From NCBI RefSeq assembly GCF_900188085.1, contig NZ_FZOU01000003.1:310001-374000 (forward strand): a stretch of 64,000 nt of DNA, written 5' to 3'. The notes under the pieces were generated by a model, which saw only the letters and a program-made list of their open reading frames with translations, was not told the DNA's origin and ran no database searches. Of the stretch, positions 25,130 through 35,277 are shown in pieces (position 1 is the first letter of the stretch; each line of letters opens with the position of its first letter). The stretch comes from Granulicella rosea. GTDB taxonomy: Bacteria; Acidobacteriota; Terriglobia; Terriglobales; Acidobacteriaceae. The position numbers and the translations under genes are program-made.

Positions 25130-26893
25130 TTACGCCAGTTCGAGTCTGATCTTCTTGCCTTCGGCTTCGAGTTCGACCAGCTTGAAGCTGCGGATCTGGC
25201 CGGGGTAGGGGGCGTCGCTGCTGGCTGCCGGTTTGGTTGGCGCCTTGGCCTTGGCGGGCTTGGCGCTGACGTCGGTCTTCCACTTATTGGCGAAGAGCGA
25301 GCCGAGCGCGGAGAAGTCGACCGGGCCTGCGGCGGGTGCGGCTTCGGCTGCGGGCGCTGCGGTAGCGGGCAGGGCGCAGGGCGCCAGGATGCCTTCGCCG
25401 AGTTCGACGCGAGCCGTGTTGGCTGCGGCGTCGATGTCGATGATGCGTCCCGTGACCAGATCGCCGACCTTGTGCTCCGCGATGAACTCATCGTGGCCGG
25501 TGGGGATGAGCTGCTTGATCGAAAGGCGCATCTGGCGGCGTTCCTTGTCGATCTCGAGCACCTGGGCCTTCACCTTTTCGCCGACGCGCAGCACGTCCGA
25601 GGGGTGGTTGAGGCGCTTCTCGGCGGTGATCTCCGAGATGTGGATCATGCACTGAATGCCCTCGGCGACTTCGAGGAAGGCGCCGAACTTGGTCATGCTG
25701 GAGATGGTTCCTTCGACGACCGAGCCGACGCCGACGGTCTTGACCATCTCAGCCCACGGGTCGCCCAGCGCCTGCTTCAGGCCGAGCGAGATGCGCTTCG
25801 CGTCGAGGTCGATGCCGAGGATGATGGCCTCGACCGTGTCGCCGACCTTGACGATGTCCGACGGCTTGCGAACCTTCTTGCCCCAGGCCATCTCGGAGAT
25901 GTGGATGAGGCCTTCGATGCCGGGCGCAAGCTCGACGAAGGCGCCGAAGTCGGCGTCGCGCGTGACCGTGCCCGAGACCTTCTGGCCGAGCTGGAAGCGC
26001 TCGGAGACGGTCTCCCACGGGTGTGGCTGCAACTGCTTCAGGCCGACGGCGATGCGCCGCTTCTCCGGGTTCGCGCTGTCGATCTTGAGAATCTTGACTT
26101 CGAGCTGGTCGCCGACGGAGAGAACGTCGGCCGGATTCGCGATGCGATTCCAGGCGATGTCCGAGATGTGCAGCAGGGCGTCCGCGCCGCCCAGGTCCAC
26201 GAAGGCGCCGAAGTCGGTGAGCGAGCGGACGGTGCCGGAGACGATCTGTCCCTCGGCCAGCTCTGCAAACCGAAGGTCGCCAGCGGCCTTCGCCTCCTCT
26301 TCCAGGACAGACCGGCGGTCGACGACGGCGTCGTTCTTGCCCGCGCCGGTGTCGTCCAGGTCGAGCGAGGTGATACGGACGCGAATCTCCTGGCCGACGA
26401 GCTTTTCAAGCTCCGCCGTATCGCGCGTGCCGGTGCGGGAGGCAGGCAGAAAGGCGCGCATGCCGATGTCGACCGTCAGGCCGCCCTTGACGACGCCGGT
26501 GACGGTGCCGAGGACAGTTCCCTTGGCCGCGAAGGCCTCTTCGAGCGAGCTGTAGTCCTTGGGCGTCGCGACGCGCTGGCGGGTGAGCTGGTAGTAACCG
26601 TCCTCGATGCCGCCCTTGACCGTGACGCGCACCTTGTCGCCCGGCTCGACGGCCTTTTCGGTCGCGGCGAAGGCGGTCAGGGGCAGCACGCCCTCGGTCT
26701 TGTAGCCGATGTCGAGGTAGACGGCGTCGGCGGTGACGGCGACGACGGTGGCGTCGATCTGTTTGTTGCCGCCGGAGCGGTCGACAGCGCTGGCGCGCGC
26801 GAGGTCGTTCTCGCGCAGCAGGTCGGCAAAGGATTCGGTGGTTTCAGTCTCGGGCAGGAGTTCTTCGGGGGCGTTCGGCGTCGGGGTATCCAC
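25130..26893 (-). CDS. rpsA: 30S ribosomal protein S1
   Basis: This 587-residue RNA-binding ribosomal protein needed for initiation on structured mRNAs has about six S1 (OB-fold) domains. They are visible as repeats such as IVSGTVRSLTDFGAFVDLGG, VSGTVTRDADFGAFVELAPG and VEGTISSMTKFGAFLEVAEG with HISD/HISE motifs, preceded by two more divergent domains. The C-terminal region has an Ala/Pro/Lys linker (PAKAKAPTKPAAS). The start is GTG with no clear Shine-Dalgarno, as in other rpsA genes whose translation is autoregulated. A strong terminator follows. Confidence 0.93.
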   Translation of the reverse strand: MDTPTPNAPEELLPETETTESFADLLRENDLARASAVDRSGGNKQIDATVVAVTADAVYLDIGYKTEGVLPLTAFAATEKAVEPGDKVRVTVKGGIEDGYYQLTRQRVATPKDYSSLEEAFAAKGTVLGTVTGVVKGGLTVDIGMRAFLPASRTGTRDTAELEKLVGQEIRVRITSLDLDDTGAGKNDAVVDRRSVLEEEAKAAGDLRFAELAEGQIVSGTVRSLTDFGAFVDLGGADALLHISDIAWNRIANPADVLSVGDQLEVKILKIDSANPEKRRIAVGLKQLQPHPWETVSERFQLGQKVSGTVTRDADFGAFVELAPGIEGLIHISEMAWGKKVRKPSDIVKVGDTVEAIILGIDLDAKRISLGLKQALGDPWAEMVKTVGVGSVVEGTISSMTKFGAFLEVAEGIQCMIHISEITAEKRLNHPSDVLRVGEKVKAQVLEIDKERRQMRLSIKQLIPTGHDEFIAEHKVGDLVTGRIIDIDAAANTARVELGEGILAPCALPATAAPAAEAAPAAGPVDFSALGSLFANKWKTDVSAKPAKAKAPTKPAASSDAPYPGQIRSFKLVELEAEGKKIRLELA

Positions 26894-27029
26894 CTATTGA
26901 TTCTTGCATAAGGAGAATCGAGTTGGTAGAGGCTCCGACGCCAAAGGACGAGAAGCGGCGCCACTTCGTGCAGGGCGAAACAGGAAAATCAACGACAAAG
27001 GCAAAAAAGCAACGGCAACCGCTCCGGCC

Positions 27030-29156
27030 CTAGCCCGTCTGCGTACCGTCGCTCAACAGCACCAGCGACCGGCCGCCGACGATGATCTTCTTGTCGAGCG
27101 GCGCTTCGGCGAAGGGGTCTTCGATGTTGGCGGTGTTCATGATGTGCCGCCAGGGTGTGCCGTCGGGCGGTTCGGGCAGGGTGAACTCCACGCCCTCGTG
27201 CCAGGAGTTGATGAGGATCAGGAACGAGTCGTCGATGAGCGGGTTGCCGTCGTCGTCGCTGGCGTTCAGGGTCTTGCCGTTCAGCATCAGGCCGAGCGAG
27301 CGGTTCCACTCGGCGTTCCAGTTGCCCTCCTGAAACTCGTCGCCGTTCGTGTTGCACCATGCGATGTCGCGCACGATGGAGCCGCGGATGGTGCGGTCCT
27401 GGAAGAACTTGCGACGGTGCAGGTTGGGGTGGGCGCGGCGCAACTGGATGAGCTTGCCGGTAAACTCCATCAGGCGTTTGCGCGGCGCATCCAGATTCCA
27501 GTCGTACCAGTTGAGTTCGTTGTCCTGGCAGTAGGTATTGTTGTTTCCCATCTGCGAGCGCGCCACCTCGTCGCCGCCCGAGAGCATCGGCACGCCCTGC
27601 GAGAGCATCAGCGTGGCGAGGAAGTTGCGGGTCTGGCGCTCGCGCAGTTCGTTGATGGCGGGGTCGTCGGTCGGGCCTTCGGCGCCCATGTTCCAGGAGT
27701 CGTTATTGTCCGTGCCGTCCTGGTTGTTCTCGCCGTTGGCCTCGTTGTGCTTGTGGTCGTAGCTGACGAGGTCGCACAGGGTGAATCCATCGTGCGCGGT
27801 GACGAAGTTGATGCTCGCGTAGGGCTTGCGGCCGTCGTACTGGTAAAGGTCCGAAGAGCCGGTAAGCCGGTACGCGAAGTCCGAAAGCTGACCGGCGTCG
27901 CCCTTCCAGAACTTGCGTACGGTGTCGCGGTACTTGCCGTTCCACTCTGCCCAGAGGACGGGGAACTGACCGACCTGATAGCCGCCCTCGCCGACGTCCC
28001 ACGGTTCGGCAATAAGTTTTACGTCGGCAAGCGTCGGGTCCTGGTGGATGGTGTCGAAGAAGGAAGAGAGCTTCGAGACATCGTGCAACTGGCGCGCGAG
28101 CGTGGCGGCGAGGTCGAAGCGGAAGCCGTCGACATGCATCTCGGTCACCCAGTAGCGCAGCGAGTCCATCAGCAGCTTGAGCACCTGCGGGTTGTAGACG
28201 TTCAGCGTGTTGCCGGTGCCGGTGTAGTCCATGTAGAAGCGGGGGTTGCCGGTGACGGTGCGGTAGTAGGTGGTGTTATCGATGCCTTTGAACGAGAGCG
28301 TGGGGCCGCGCTCGTTGCCCTCGCAGGTGTGGTTGTAGACGACGTCGAGGATGACCTCGATGCCGGCCGCGTGCAGATCCTTGACCATCTGCTTGAACTC
28401 GTTCACCTGCCCGCCTGCCTCGCCGACCGAGCTGTAGCGGGCGTGCGGCGCGAAGAAGCCCAGCGTGTTGTAGCCCCAGTAGTTGTTCAGGCCCTGCTCG
28501 GCCAGGTGGCCGTCGTTGACGAAGTGGTGGACGGGCAGCAGCTCGACCGCGGTGATGCCGAGCTTCTTCAGGTACTTGATGCTCTCCGGGTGTGCGAGTC
28601 CGGCGTACGTGCCGCGCTGATGCTCGGGCACGCGCGGGTTGCGCATGGAGTAGCCCTTGACGTGGACCTCGTAGATGACCGAGTCCGCAAGCGGCGTCTC
28701 GGGCGGGCAGTCGCCGGACCAGTCGAAGTCGTGTTTGACGATGATGGATTTGGGCACGCCGGCGGCGGAGTCCTCGTCGCAGCGCACCATGTCGTCGCCG
28801 GAGGCGAGGCTGTAGGGAAAGATGGGCTTGCCCCAGTCGACGCGGCCTTCGATGGCCTCGGCGTAGGGGTCGACAAGCAGCTTGGCCTTGTTGAAGCGGT
28901 GGCCGTTGGCGGGATCCCAGGGCCCGTCGACGCGGTACCCATAGCGCTGGCCGGGGGGCACGCCGTTGACGAAGCCGTGCCAGACGAAGGCGGTGCGCTC
29001 GGTCAGGTCGACGGCGTCGGTCTGGTTGCCCTGTTCGTCGAAGAAACAGACCTGGACGCCGGTGGCAAACTCGGAGTAGAGGGCGAAGTTCGTCCCCCTG
29101 GAGTTGCACTTGGCTCCAAGGGGGTAGGGACGGCCGGGAAGTACGGTGCGGGACAA
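27030..29156 (-). CDS. glgX: Glycogen debranching enzyme
   Basis: This GH13 isoamylase-type enzyme of 708 residues hydrolyses alpha-1,6 branches of phosphorylase-limit glycogen. An N-terminal CBM48 ([22 protein letters not shown]) is followed by the GH13 barrel: [14 protein letters not shown] (region I), [12 protein letters not shown] with nucleophile Asp (II), LIAEPWDVG with acid/base Glu (III), and [14 protein letters not shown] (IV). TTG at 29156 is preferred: GGAGG lies 5 nt upstream, whereas the longer TTG frame from 29207 has no ribosome site. It is divergent from the RfbH gene. Confidence 0.92.
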   Translation of the reverse strand: MSRTVLPGRPYPLGAKCNSRGTNFALYSEFATGVQVCFFDEQGNQTDAVDLTERTAFVWHGFVNGVPPGQRYGYRVDGPWDPANGHRFNKAKLLVDPYAEAIEGRVDWGKPIFPYSLASGDDMVRCDEDSAAGVPKSIIVKHDFDWSGDCPPETPLADSVIYEVHVKGYSMRNPRVPEHQRGTYAGLAHPESIKYLKKLGITAVELLPVHHFVNDGHLAEQGLNNYWGYNTLGFFAPHARYSSVGEAGGQVNEFKQMVKDLHAAGIEVILDVVYNHTCEGNERGPTLSFKGIDNTTYYRTVTGNPRFYMDYTGTGNTLNVYNPQVLKLLMDSLRYWVTEMHVDGFRFDLAATLARQLHDVSKLSSFFDTIHQDPTLADVKLIAEPWDVGEGGYQVGQFPVLWAEWNGKYRDTVRKFWKGDAGQLSDFAYRLTGSSDLYQYDGRKPYASINFVTAHDGFTLCDLVSYDHKHNEANGENNQDGTDNNDSWNMGAEGPTDDPAINELRERQTRNFLATLMLSQGVPMLSGGDEVARSQMGNNNTYCQDNELNWYDWNLDAPRKRLMEFTGKLIQLRRAHPNLHRRKFFQDRTIRGSIVRDIAWCNTNGDEFQEGNWNAEWNRSLGLMLNGKTLNASDDDGNPLIDDSFLILINSWHEGVEFTLPEPPDGTPWRHIMNTANIEDPFAEAPLDKKIIVGGRSLVLLSDGTQTG

Positions 29157-29290
29157 AGGCTGCCTCCAGGCATGAAGCGGATCGATTTTACGCGCGAGGC
29201 GTGACAACTAATGTAGATGCAGGGAAGCGGCCTGGGGATTTTTTGGCTTTGTGATGTATGTCTTGCGGGCGGCTGTACTCTGGAAGGACG

Positions 29291-30640
29291 ATGACCGAAA
29301 GAGCGGAGCAGATTCGGCGGCAGATTCTGGAGCTGACAGCGGCGTACCACGCGGAGGCGTTTCCGGAGCGCGTCTTCGAGGCGGGGCGGTCGGCGGTGCC
29401 GGTGTCGGGCAAGGTGATCGGCCCGGACGACCTGTGCGCGGTGGTGGAGGCCGGCCTCGACGGCTGGTTTACGACCGGACGCTGGTCGAAGATCTTCGAG
29501 AAGAAGCTGGCCGCGTTCTTCGGGGTGCGCTCGGCGAGTCTCGTGAACTCGGGTTCGTCGGCGAACCTCGTGGCGCTGAGCGCGCTGACCTCGCCGAAGC
29601 TGGGCGAGCGCGCGCTACGGCCAGGCGACGAGGTCATCACCGTCGCGGCGGGCTTTCCGACGACGGTGAACCCGATCATTCAGAACCGGCTCGTCCCGGT
29701 GTTTCTCGATGTGACGCTGCCCACCTTCGAAATCGACGTGACGCAGCTCGAGGCGGCTTATAGCCCGAAGGTGAAGGCGGTGATGATCGCGCACACTTTG
29801 GGCAATGTTTTCAACCTGGGCGCGATTACGGATTTTTGTAAGAGATACAACCTGTGGCTCATCGAAGATTGCTGCGATGCGCTGGGCTCGACGTATAAAG
29901 GCCAGAAGGTCGGAACCTTTGGCGATATCGCGACGGTGAGTTTTTATCCCGCGCATCACATCACCATGGGCGAGGGAGGCGCGGTGCTGACGGACAAGCC
30001 CGCGCTGCAGGTGCTGATCGACAGCTTCCGCGACTGGGGCCGCGATTGCTGGTGCGAGCCTGGCGTGGATAACACCTGCGGCAAGCGCTTCGACTGGCAA
30101 TTAGGCGAACTACCCTGCGGATACGACCATAAGTACACTTACTCGCACATCGGCTACAACCTGAAGGCGACCGACATGCAGGCCGCGCTGGGTTTAAGTC
30201 AGATCGCTAAGTTGCCCGAGTTTATTGCGAAGCGCAAGGCTAACTTCACTTACTTGAAAAATGCGCTGGAGCCGCTGTCCCACGTGCTCGTTCTCCCCGT
30301 GGCCGGCGAAGACTCGGAGCCAAGCTGGTTCGGATTTCCCATCGCGGTGAGAGAGGACGCGCCGTTCACACGCGATCAACTGACGCGCTTCTTCGATGGG
30401 AAGAAGATCGCTACACGGTTGATGTTTGCTGGAAACCTGTTGCGGCAACCGGCTTACCAGGGCATCGCATGCCGCGTGATCGGCGACATGAAGAATACCG
30501 ATTATGTGATGGACCGGGTCTTCTGGCTGGGAGTCTTTCCGGGACTCACGGAGGAGATGCTGGATTATATTGCGGCTTGTGCGACTGAGTTTGTCGCTAA
30601 TCCGCAAGGCCTAACGCCGATAGCACCGATGAAAAGATAA
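29291..30640 (+). CDS. rfbH: CDP-6-deoxy-4-hexulose 3-dehydrase (E1, RfbH/DdhC type)
   Basis: This 449-residue protein has the PLP aminotransferase fold but is a dehydrase that removes the C3 hydroxyl of CDP-4-keto-6-deoxyglucose. The PLP lysine is replaced: [14 protein letters not shown] has His at about residues 222-223. The E1 [2Fe-2S] cysteine spacing C-x57-C-x-C-x7-C is exact (C195, C253, C255, C263). These two features separate it from DegT aminotransferases. ATG at 29291 has GGAAGG upstream. The rest of the CDP-sugar path (cytidylyltransferase, 4,6-dehydratase, E3 reductase) is not in the window. It converges on the surface-sugar operon. Confidence 0.93.
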   Translation: MTERAEQIRRQILELTAAYHAEAFPERVFEAGRSAVPVSGKVIGPDDLCAVVEAGLDGWFTTGRWSKIFEKKLAAFFGVRSASLVNSGSSANLVALSALTSPKLGERALRPGDEVITVAAGFPTTVNPIIQNRLVPVFLDVTLPTFEIDVTQLEAAYSPKVKAVMIAHTLGNVFNLGAITDFCKRYNLWLIEDCCDALGSTYKGQKVGTFGDIATVSFYPAHHITMGEGGAVLTDKPALQVLIDSFRDWGRDCWCEPGVDNTCGKRFDWQLGELPCGYDHKYTYSHIGYNLKATDMQAALGLSQIAKLPEFIAKRKANFTYLKNALEPLSHVLVLPVAGEDSEPSWFGFPIAVREDAPFTRDQLTRFFDGKKIATRLMFAGNLLRQPAYQGIACRVIGDMKNTDYVMDRVFWLGVFPGLTEEMLDYIAACATEFVANPQGLTPIAPMKR

Positions 30641-30699
30641 GTACAAATAAAAACTTAGAGCGAATTGTCTTTATGGATCAAGTACTCGATCACAACGCT

Positions 30700-30827
30700 T
30701 GTCATCCTGAACGCAGTGAAGGATCTGCTTTGGCTTTTGTCGTTGCTTGTTTCTGCTATAGCTCGAAGCGAAAGACGAGCACGGCAAGAACGGAAAAGCA
30801 GATCCTTCGCTATGCTCAGGATGACAA
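30700..30827. repeat. REP doublet (inverted pair)
   Basis: An inverted pair: TCATCCTGAACGCAGTGAAG then GATCTGCTTTGG on the left (30702-30733), and AAAGCAGATCCTTCGCTATG then CTCAGGATGACA on the right (30795-30826). A GCTATAGCTCGAAGCGAAAG centre lies between them. The ends are complementary, so the element can form a REPIN-type hairpin. It lies between the convergent RfbH and GT2 genes and could end both. Confidence 0.8.
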
Positions 30828-30902
30828 GTATCATCGGTGGGCCTAAGGTATGCAGCGATGATCCGTTTCGTCTTGAGTCGCTGCTATCCGTGACGATCGG
30901 TG

Positions 30903-31862
30903 TTAAGCCTTGATATCTTCAAAGTTGACCCGTTCCAGCTCCGCAACATAAGGCCGTTTTTGCACCTGCGTATAAATAGCGCCGACATATTCCCCAAGTA
31001 TTCCGAGAAAGACTAACTGCAGGCTGGCGATAAAGAAGACGCCGATGAGCATGGGCGCCAGTCCGAAGCTGAAGGTATTCCAGAAGACGAGCTTCAGCAC
31101 CAGGTAGATCATCGCGATCGAAAACGAGCCTGCCGCGCCGATGAATCCTGCGAAGACGGCCAGCCGCAGCGGTACGCGGGAGTGGTTGATGATGCCAAGC
31201 ATGCCGAGATCGTAGAGCGTGTACCAGTTATTCTTCGTGATGCCGAACTTGCGACTGGGCTGGTCGTACGGGATCTTGACGAAGGGCAGGCCGACCTCGG
31301 CGATCATGCCTCGAAAGTAGGGGTAGGGGTCGCCGAAGGATTTGACGATGTCCATGACGCGACGGTCGTAGAGTCCGAAGCCGGTAAAGTTCTGGAAGGT
31401 CTCGATGCTCGAAAGCCGCTCCGCGACCTTGTAATATTGCTTGCGCAGCCAGAAGACGAGCGAGTTCTCTTCGCTGGCGCGCTTGATGCAGAGCACCATG
31501 AAGGCTCCCTCTTCCCAGTTGCGGACCAGCGTCGGGATGAGCTCGGGCGGGTCCTGCAGGTCGGCGACGATGGAGATGACGGCGTCGCCCGTAGCCTGGA
31601 AGAGCGCGTGGATGGGCGATCGGATGTGGCCGAAGTTGCGCGCGTTGACGATGATGCGGACGTTGGCGTCGACGGCCGCGATGCGCTTGAGGATGGAGAC
31701 GGTTGCGTCGGCCGAGCTATTGTCGATGAAGATGTGCTCGTAGGCGTAGGGCATCGTCTCCATGACCGCGCGGACGCGGCTGTAGAGAAGCTCGACGTTG
31801 GCCTCTTCGTTGTAGCAGGCGGTGACGATGCTGAGCTTGCTGTCGGGTCTGCGGCTGTTCAA
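30903..31862 (-). CDS. Glycosyltransferase family 2 (GtrB/DPM1-like)
   Basis: This 319-residue membrane-anchored enzyme probably transfers a sugar to undecaprenyl phosphate. The GT-A domain starts LSIVTACYNEEANVELLYSR, has IFIDNSSADATV and the DXD-type VADLQDPPELI near residue 100, and a GFGLYDRRVMD segment. Two C-terminal helices (about 228-255 and 268-292) give the GtrB/ArnC topology. It is the last gene of the seven-gene sugar operon and sits after a GtrA-family flippase-like gene, the classical GtrA-GtrB pair. Confidence 0.88.
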   Translation of the reverse strand: MNSRRPDSKLSIVTACYNEEANVELLYSRVRAVMETMPYAYEHIFIDNSSADATVSILKRIAAVDANVRIIVNARNFGHIRSPIHALFQATGDAVISIVADLQDPPELIPTLVRNWEEGAFMVLCIKRASEENSLVFWLRKQYYKVAERLSSIETFQNFTGFGLYDRRVMDIVKSFGDPYPYFRGMIAEVGLPFVKIPYDQPSRKFGITKNNWYTLYDLGMLGIINHSRVPLRLAVFAGFIGAAGSFSIAMIYLVLKLVFWNTFSFGLAPMLIGVFFIASLQLVFLGILGEYVGAIYTQVQKRPYVAELERVNFEDIKA

Positions 31863-31898
31863 GCTGCCCCCTTTGCAGGGTAGTCGATGAGATAAAGG

Positions 31899-32429
31899 CT
31901 AGGTTTTAAAAGAGAACTTCTTATGCCCCAGGTAGCTCAGTATAGCGGTCAGAACGGAGACGATGAGACCTGCAAGATACGGCGCCGGGTGTCGAGGAAG
32001 GTGCAGCAGATGCTGCAGGCCCAACATCTGAAAGTGCAGCAGGCCCTTGGTGATCAGGGGCAGCGCAATCAACTCCGGGATCATGCCGACGCCGTAGACC
32101 GCGAAGCAGCGCAGCCACTCCCGCAGGTAGTTGCCCTTGGTGCGGAAGACGATGAATTTGTAACAAAAGAAGGCCACGGTGATGCCGATGGGCTTGGCCG
32201 AGATGGAGGCGAGATCCGGCACGGCGAGAATCCACTTGTGCGGCAACAGGTGTCCGTAGACCGTGACCAGCACCATGTAGCAACCGAGGGCGAAGACGGT
32301 GTTGAAGACGCCGACGGCGAGGAAGCGAACGACCTCGCCCTTGGGCATGAGGCGGCGCATGCTGCCGAAAGGGCCGGTGGCGTTGGGTTCGACCTGTTGC
32401 TCGGGAATCGGTTGGTTCAATGTGCTCAT
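31899..32429 (-). CDS. GtrA-family membrane protein
   Basis: This 176-residue protein has four helices (about 36-58, 68-90, 106-127 and 147-170) and the GtrA_DPMS motif KGEVVRFLAVGVFNTVFALG, with SYLGHKKFSF at the C-terminus. GtrA proteins flip polyprenyl-phosphate sugars for use on the outer face. ATG at 32429 immediately follows the stop of the preceding epimerase-like gene; the longer frame is antisense-like Arg-rich shadow. Followed 36 nt later by the GT2 partner. Confidence 0.85.
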   Translation of the reverse strand: MSTLNQPIPEQQVEPNATGPFGSMRRLMPKGEVVRFLAVGVFNTVFALGCYMVLVTVYGHLLPHKWILAVPDLASISAKPIGITVAFFCYKFIVFRTKGNYLREWLRCFAVYGVGMIPELIALPLITKGLLHFQMLGLQHLLHLPRHPAPYLAGLIVSVLTAILSYLGHKKFSFKT

Positions 32430-32431
32430 GG

Positions 32432-33472
32432 TTATCTTTCCTGCGCGCTGTGCCACTCCGCCGTTCGGCGTATGGCCTCTTCGAAGGGGACGTGTTGTTT
32501 CAAGTTTAGTTTCGTTTGCGCCTTTTGGGTGGACGGGATGTAACGATGTTGCGGGCCGGCGCCGGGCGCGCGTGCGACGTGAATCTCGGTGGCCGGATTC
32601 AGGATCTGGGCGACCGAGCGGGCGAGGTCGCGGATGCTGAGCGCCTCCTCCGAGCCGACGTTGAAGGCCTCGAGCGACGGCGCGCGCAAGAGCATCGTCC
32701 AGAGCCAGATGGCGAGGTCGGCGGCATAGAGGTACGAGCGCGCGGGCGTGCCGTCGCCGGCGATGCGGATAGGCCGGCCGGCGAGCGCGTCGGCGATGAA
32801 GTTGCCGATGGCGAAGTGCGTGTCGAGCGGCAGGTGCGGGCCGACGAAGGCGAAGCAGCGTGCGATCTTGATCTCGACAGGAACGGAGCTGGCCAGGAGC
32901 GCGCACATCAGCTCGGAGGTGCGCTTGCCCTCGGCGTAGACGCTGGCCGGATCGAGCGGGTTGGGCGCGCCGGTGTAGTCCTCGCCGATGTGGCTGAGGC
33001 CGGCGGGCTGGCGCCCATAGACCGCGCCGGAGCTGGTGAGCAGCAGCTTGCGAGCGCCGTGCGTGGCGGCGAATTCGAGCACTCGGGCAGTGCCGTCGAG
33101 GATCGTCGAGAGCATCGCCAGTGGCTCCTCGGCGAGCTGCGCGGCGGAGGCCGCGGTCGCCGCGTGGATGACGTAGGCGTAGCTGCCGATGGGCGGATCG
33201 AAGGTGCGGACGTCGCCCTTGACCAGCGTTAGCGCCGTGTCGAGGACCAGATGCGGACACTTGCGCGCAAAGGCCTCCGGCCCACGCGTCAGCACGGTGA
33301 TGCTGGCGTTCAAACGCAGCGCGCGGTTGATGTGGAGGAAGCTCTCGACCAGCCAGCAGCCGAAGAAGCCCGTGCCGCCGGTGAGGAAGATGCGCTGGCT
33401 GCGCAGCTCGTCCCACAGCGGGGCGGTCTCGCGGAGGATCAGGTCGAGGTCTTCCTGGGGGAGTGGCGGCAT
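32432..33472 (-). CDS. NAD(P)-dependent sugar epimerase/dehydratase (extended SDR)
   Basis: This 346-residue Rossmann enzyme has the dinucleotide motif IFLTGGTGFFGCWL near residue 28 and catalytic TSSGAVYG with SVYAEGKRTSEL (Tyr-x3-Lys). The order resembles CDP-paratose/abequose synthase and UDP-galactose epimerase relatives that reduce or epimerise a 4-keto sugar. It is coupled to the downstream GtrA gene and lies 35 nt after the ThDP enzyme gene. As RfbH supplies a 3,6-dideoxy-4-keto intermediate, a reductase role on the sugar is plausible. Nucleotide partner (CDP or dTDP) cannot be told from sequence. Confidence 0.8.
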   Translation of the reverse strand: MPPLPQEDLDLILRETAPLWDELRSQRIFLTGGTGFFGCWLVESFLHINRALRLNASITVLTRGPEAFARKCPHLVLDTALTLVKGDVRTFDPPIGSYAYVIHAATAASAAQLAEEPLAMLSTILDGTARVLEFAATHGARKLLLTSSGAVYGRQPAGLSHIGEDYTGAPNPLDPASVYAEGKRTSELMCALLASSVPVEIKIARCFAFVGPHLPLDTHFAIGNFIADALAGRPIRIAGDGTPARSYLYAADLAIWLWTMLLRAPSLEAFNVGSEEALSIRDLARSVAQILNPATEIHVARAPGAGPQHRYIPSTQKAQTKLNLKQHVPFEEAIRRTAEWHSAQER

Positions 33473-33507
33473 CCTTCGTAGTCTAACCGCAAGCCCGAGC
33501 GACGGTC

Positions 33508-35277
33508 TTACAGGTAGCGGAAGACCGTCGCCGCCGTTTCGTCGTCGAGGTCCGGGGTCATCCGGTGGAGTGGGTTCGACTCCATCGAGCCCGATGCGGT
33601 GATGCGCGAGGTGATCTTCGGGAAGTAGGTCTGGGCCGGGTCGATGTGGACGAGGAAGGCTGCGGGGCCGGGCGCGTTGAAGGCCTCAAGGAAGGCCGGG
33701 TCGGCTTCGAAGCCGGGCAACACGGTCTGGACCGGGATCTCGTAGGCGGCGAAGAGATGCCGCCACTTCGGAATACCGAGGCCGGTCTGCGTATCGCAGC
33801 CCACGTAGCGTCCGCCGAAGTAGTTGATCTGCGTCATGCGGATGCTGGCGTAGCCGTTGTCGTCGAAGATAAAGATCTTCAGGTTCAGATCGTTGGCCCG
33901 GACGGTGCCGAGCTCCTGCAGGTTCTGGATGAAGCCGCCGTCGCCTTCGACGAGGATCGTACGGCGCGGCCTTGCTGCGAAGGCTGCGCCGATGGCGCCG
34001 GAGAGTCCGTAGCCCATGCTGGCCAGGCCCTTGTTGGTCACGATGAGCTGGCCCTGCTTCTGCGCGAAGGTCTGCATCATGACCGTGAAGGCGCTGCCGC
34101 TGGAGCAGGGGATGACGATGTCGTCTTCGGTCGCAAGCGTGGAGAGCTTTTCGGCGAAGACGTAAGGGCTGAGGTAGCCCGCGCCGGTGTGATTGACGGG
34201 CTCGACGAGCGGCAGCGCGGCCTGCACCTGGCGGCAAAACGCAAGCCACGCGGTGTGGTCGCCGAGCTTGAAGTCGGCGAGTGCATCGAGCACCTCGTTC
34301 GCGTCTCCGCGGAGCGCGGTGGCGATGGCGGGGTGTCCCTTGGTCAGCTCGGCGGCGTCGCAGTCGACCTGCACGATGCGGCCGGCGGGGATGAACTGCT
34401 GCCAGTTGAAGCCGCTCTGCTGCAGGCTGAGCCGTGTGCCGAGCGCGATAAGCAGGTCGGCCTGCTGGACGAGGATGTTCGCATAGCGCTGGCCCCAGGT
34501 GTTGGGCCGTCCGAAGTAGAGCGGGTGATCGGCCGGGATGCGGTCCATGGCGTTCCACGTCGTCATGATGGGCACGCCGAGGCGCGAGAGGCGACCGTCG
34601 GCGAGCAGCGCCTGCGTGGTGGCGCGGTCGATGCCCGCTCCCAGCAGGATCACCGGCCGCTCCGCCTGTTTGATCTGTTCGAGCAGAGCTTCGATGGCCT
34701 CGGGCGAGATAGGTGCAAAAGCAGGTGCGAAGGCGGGGACGGGTTCGCTGAGCGACGCCGCGTCCACCTGCGCCCCTTGGATGTCTAGCGGAATCTCCAG
34801 GAAAACGGGCCCCTTGCGACCGCGTTCGCCGGAGCGTGTGAGCGCGGAGAAGATAGTCTGGTCGGACACGATTGTGTAGAGGACGGCGCGCTCGGTAATG
34901 GGCGTCGCGATGGCGACGCCGTCGATCTCCTGGATGCCGCGCTGCCGAACCTTGCCGCGTGAGAGGTCGGTGGTCTTCACCTGCCCGCCGATGACGAGCA
35001 GCTCGCGCGATTCGAGCCACGCGCCGGCCATCGCGGTGACGATGTTGGTCAGGCCCGGTCCGGCGGTGACGAGCGCGAAGGCCTTATGTCCCAGTCCCAG
35101 CTCATTGAAATATTCGGCGGCGATGCCGGCCGCGACCTCATGCACCACAGGGATGCAGGTCAGCTTGTGGCTGCACGACTCCAGCAGGTGCATGATGTTG
35201 CCGCCCGCGACGAAGAAGCAGTGGGTGTAGCCGAGATCGACGAGCCAGTCGGCGAGCAGGTCGGAGTATTTGGTCAT
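33508..35277 (-). CDS. Thiamine-diphosphate-dependent enzyme, acetolactate-synthase-like
   Basis: This 589-residue protein has the three acetolactate-synthase domains. The catalytic Glu is in PVVHEVAAGIAAEYFNEL near residue 47, and the ThDP-binding GDGGFIQNLQELGTVRAND...DDNGYASIR is near residue 430-470. It is not an ilvB of a branched-chain operon: no small subunit, and it sits inside a sugar operon with an ATGA overlap to a dehydroquinate-synthase-like gene. Related enzymes (YerE) add a two-carbon unit from pyruvate to a 4-keto-3,6-dideoxysugar. A carboligase acting on the RfbH product is therefore the favoured role, by inference. Confidence 0.82.
   Translation of the reverse strand: MTKYSDLLADWLVDLGYTHCFFVAGGNIMHLLESCSHKLTCIPVVHEVAAGIAAEYFNELGLGHKAFALVTAGPGLTNIVTAMAGAWLESRELLVIGGQVKTTDLSRGKVRQRGIQEIDGVAIATPITERAVLYTIVSDQTIFSALTRSGERGRKGPVFLEIPLDIQGAQVDAASLSEPVPAFAPAFAPISPEAIEALLEQIKQAERPVILLGAGIDRATTQALLADGRLSRLGVPIMTTWNAMDRIPADHPLYFGRPNTWGQRYANILVQQADLLIALGTRLSLQQSGFNWQQFIPAGRIVQVDCDAAELTKGHPAIATALRGDANEVLDALADFKLGDHTAWLAFCRQVQAALPLVEPVNHTGAGYLSPYVFAEKLSTLATEDDIVIPCSSGSAFTVMMQTFAQKQGQLIVTNKGLASMGYGLSGAIGAAFAARPRRTILVEGDGGFIQNLQELGTVRANDLNLKIFIFDDNGYASIRMTQINYFGGRYVGCDTQTGLGIPKWRHLFAAYEIPVQTVLPGFEADPAFLEAFNAPGPAAFLVHIDPAQTYFPKITSRITASGSMESNPLHRMTPDLDDETAATVFRYL

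Noticed and set aside
29291..30640. DegT-type sugar aminotransferase
   Set aside because: The PLP lysine is replaced by His and the E1 cysteines are present, so it is a dehydrase.
32430..33416. N-terminal extension of the GtrA frame
   Set aside because: It is an Arg-rich shadow of the epimerase-like gene; GtrA begins at 32429.
33508..35277. ilvB acetolactate synthase for branched-chain amino acids
   Set aside because: No ilvN or ilvC nearby, and the gene is coupled to sugar genes; kept as a sugar-pathway ThDP enzyme.
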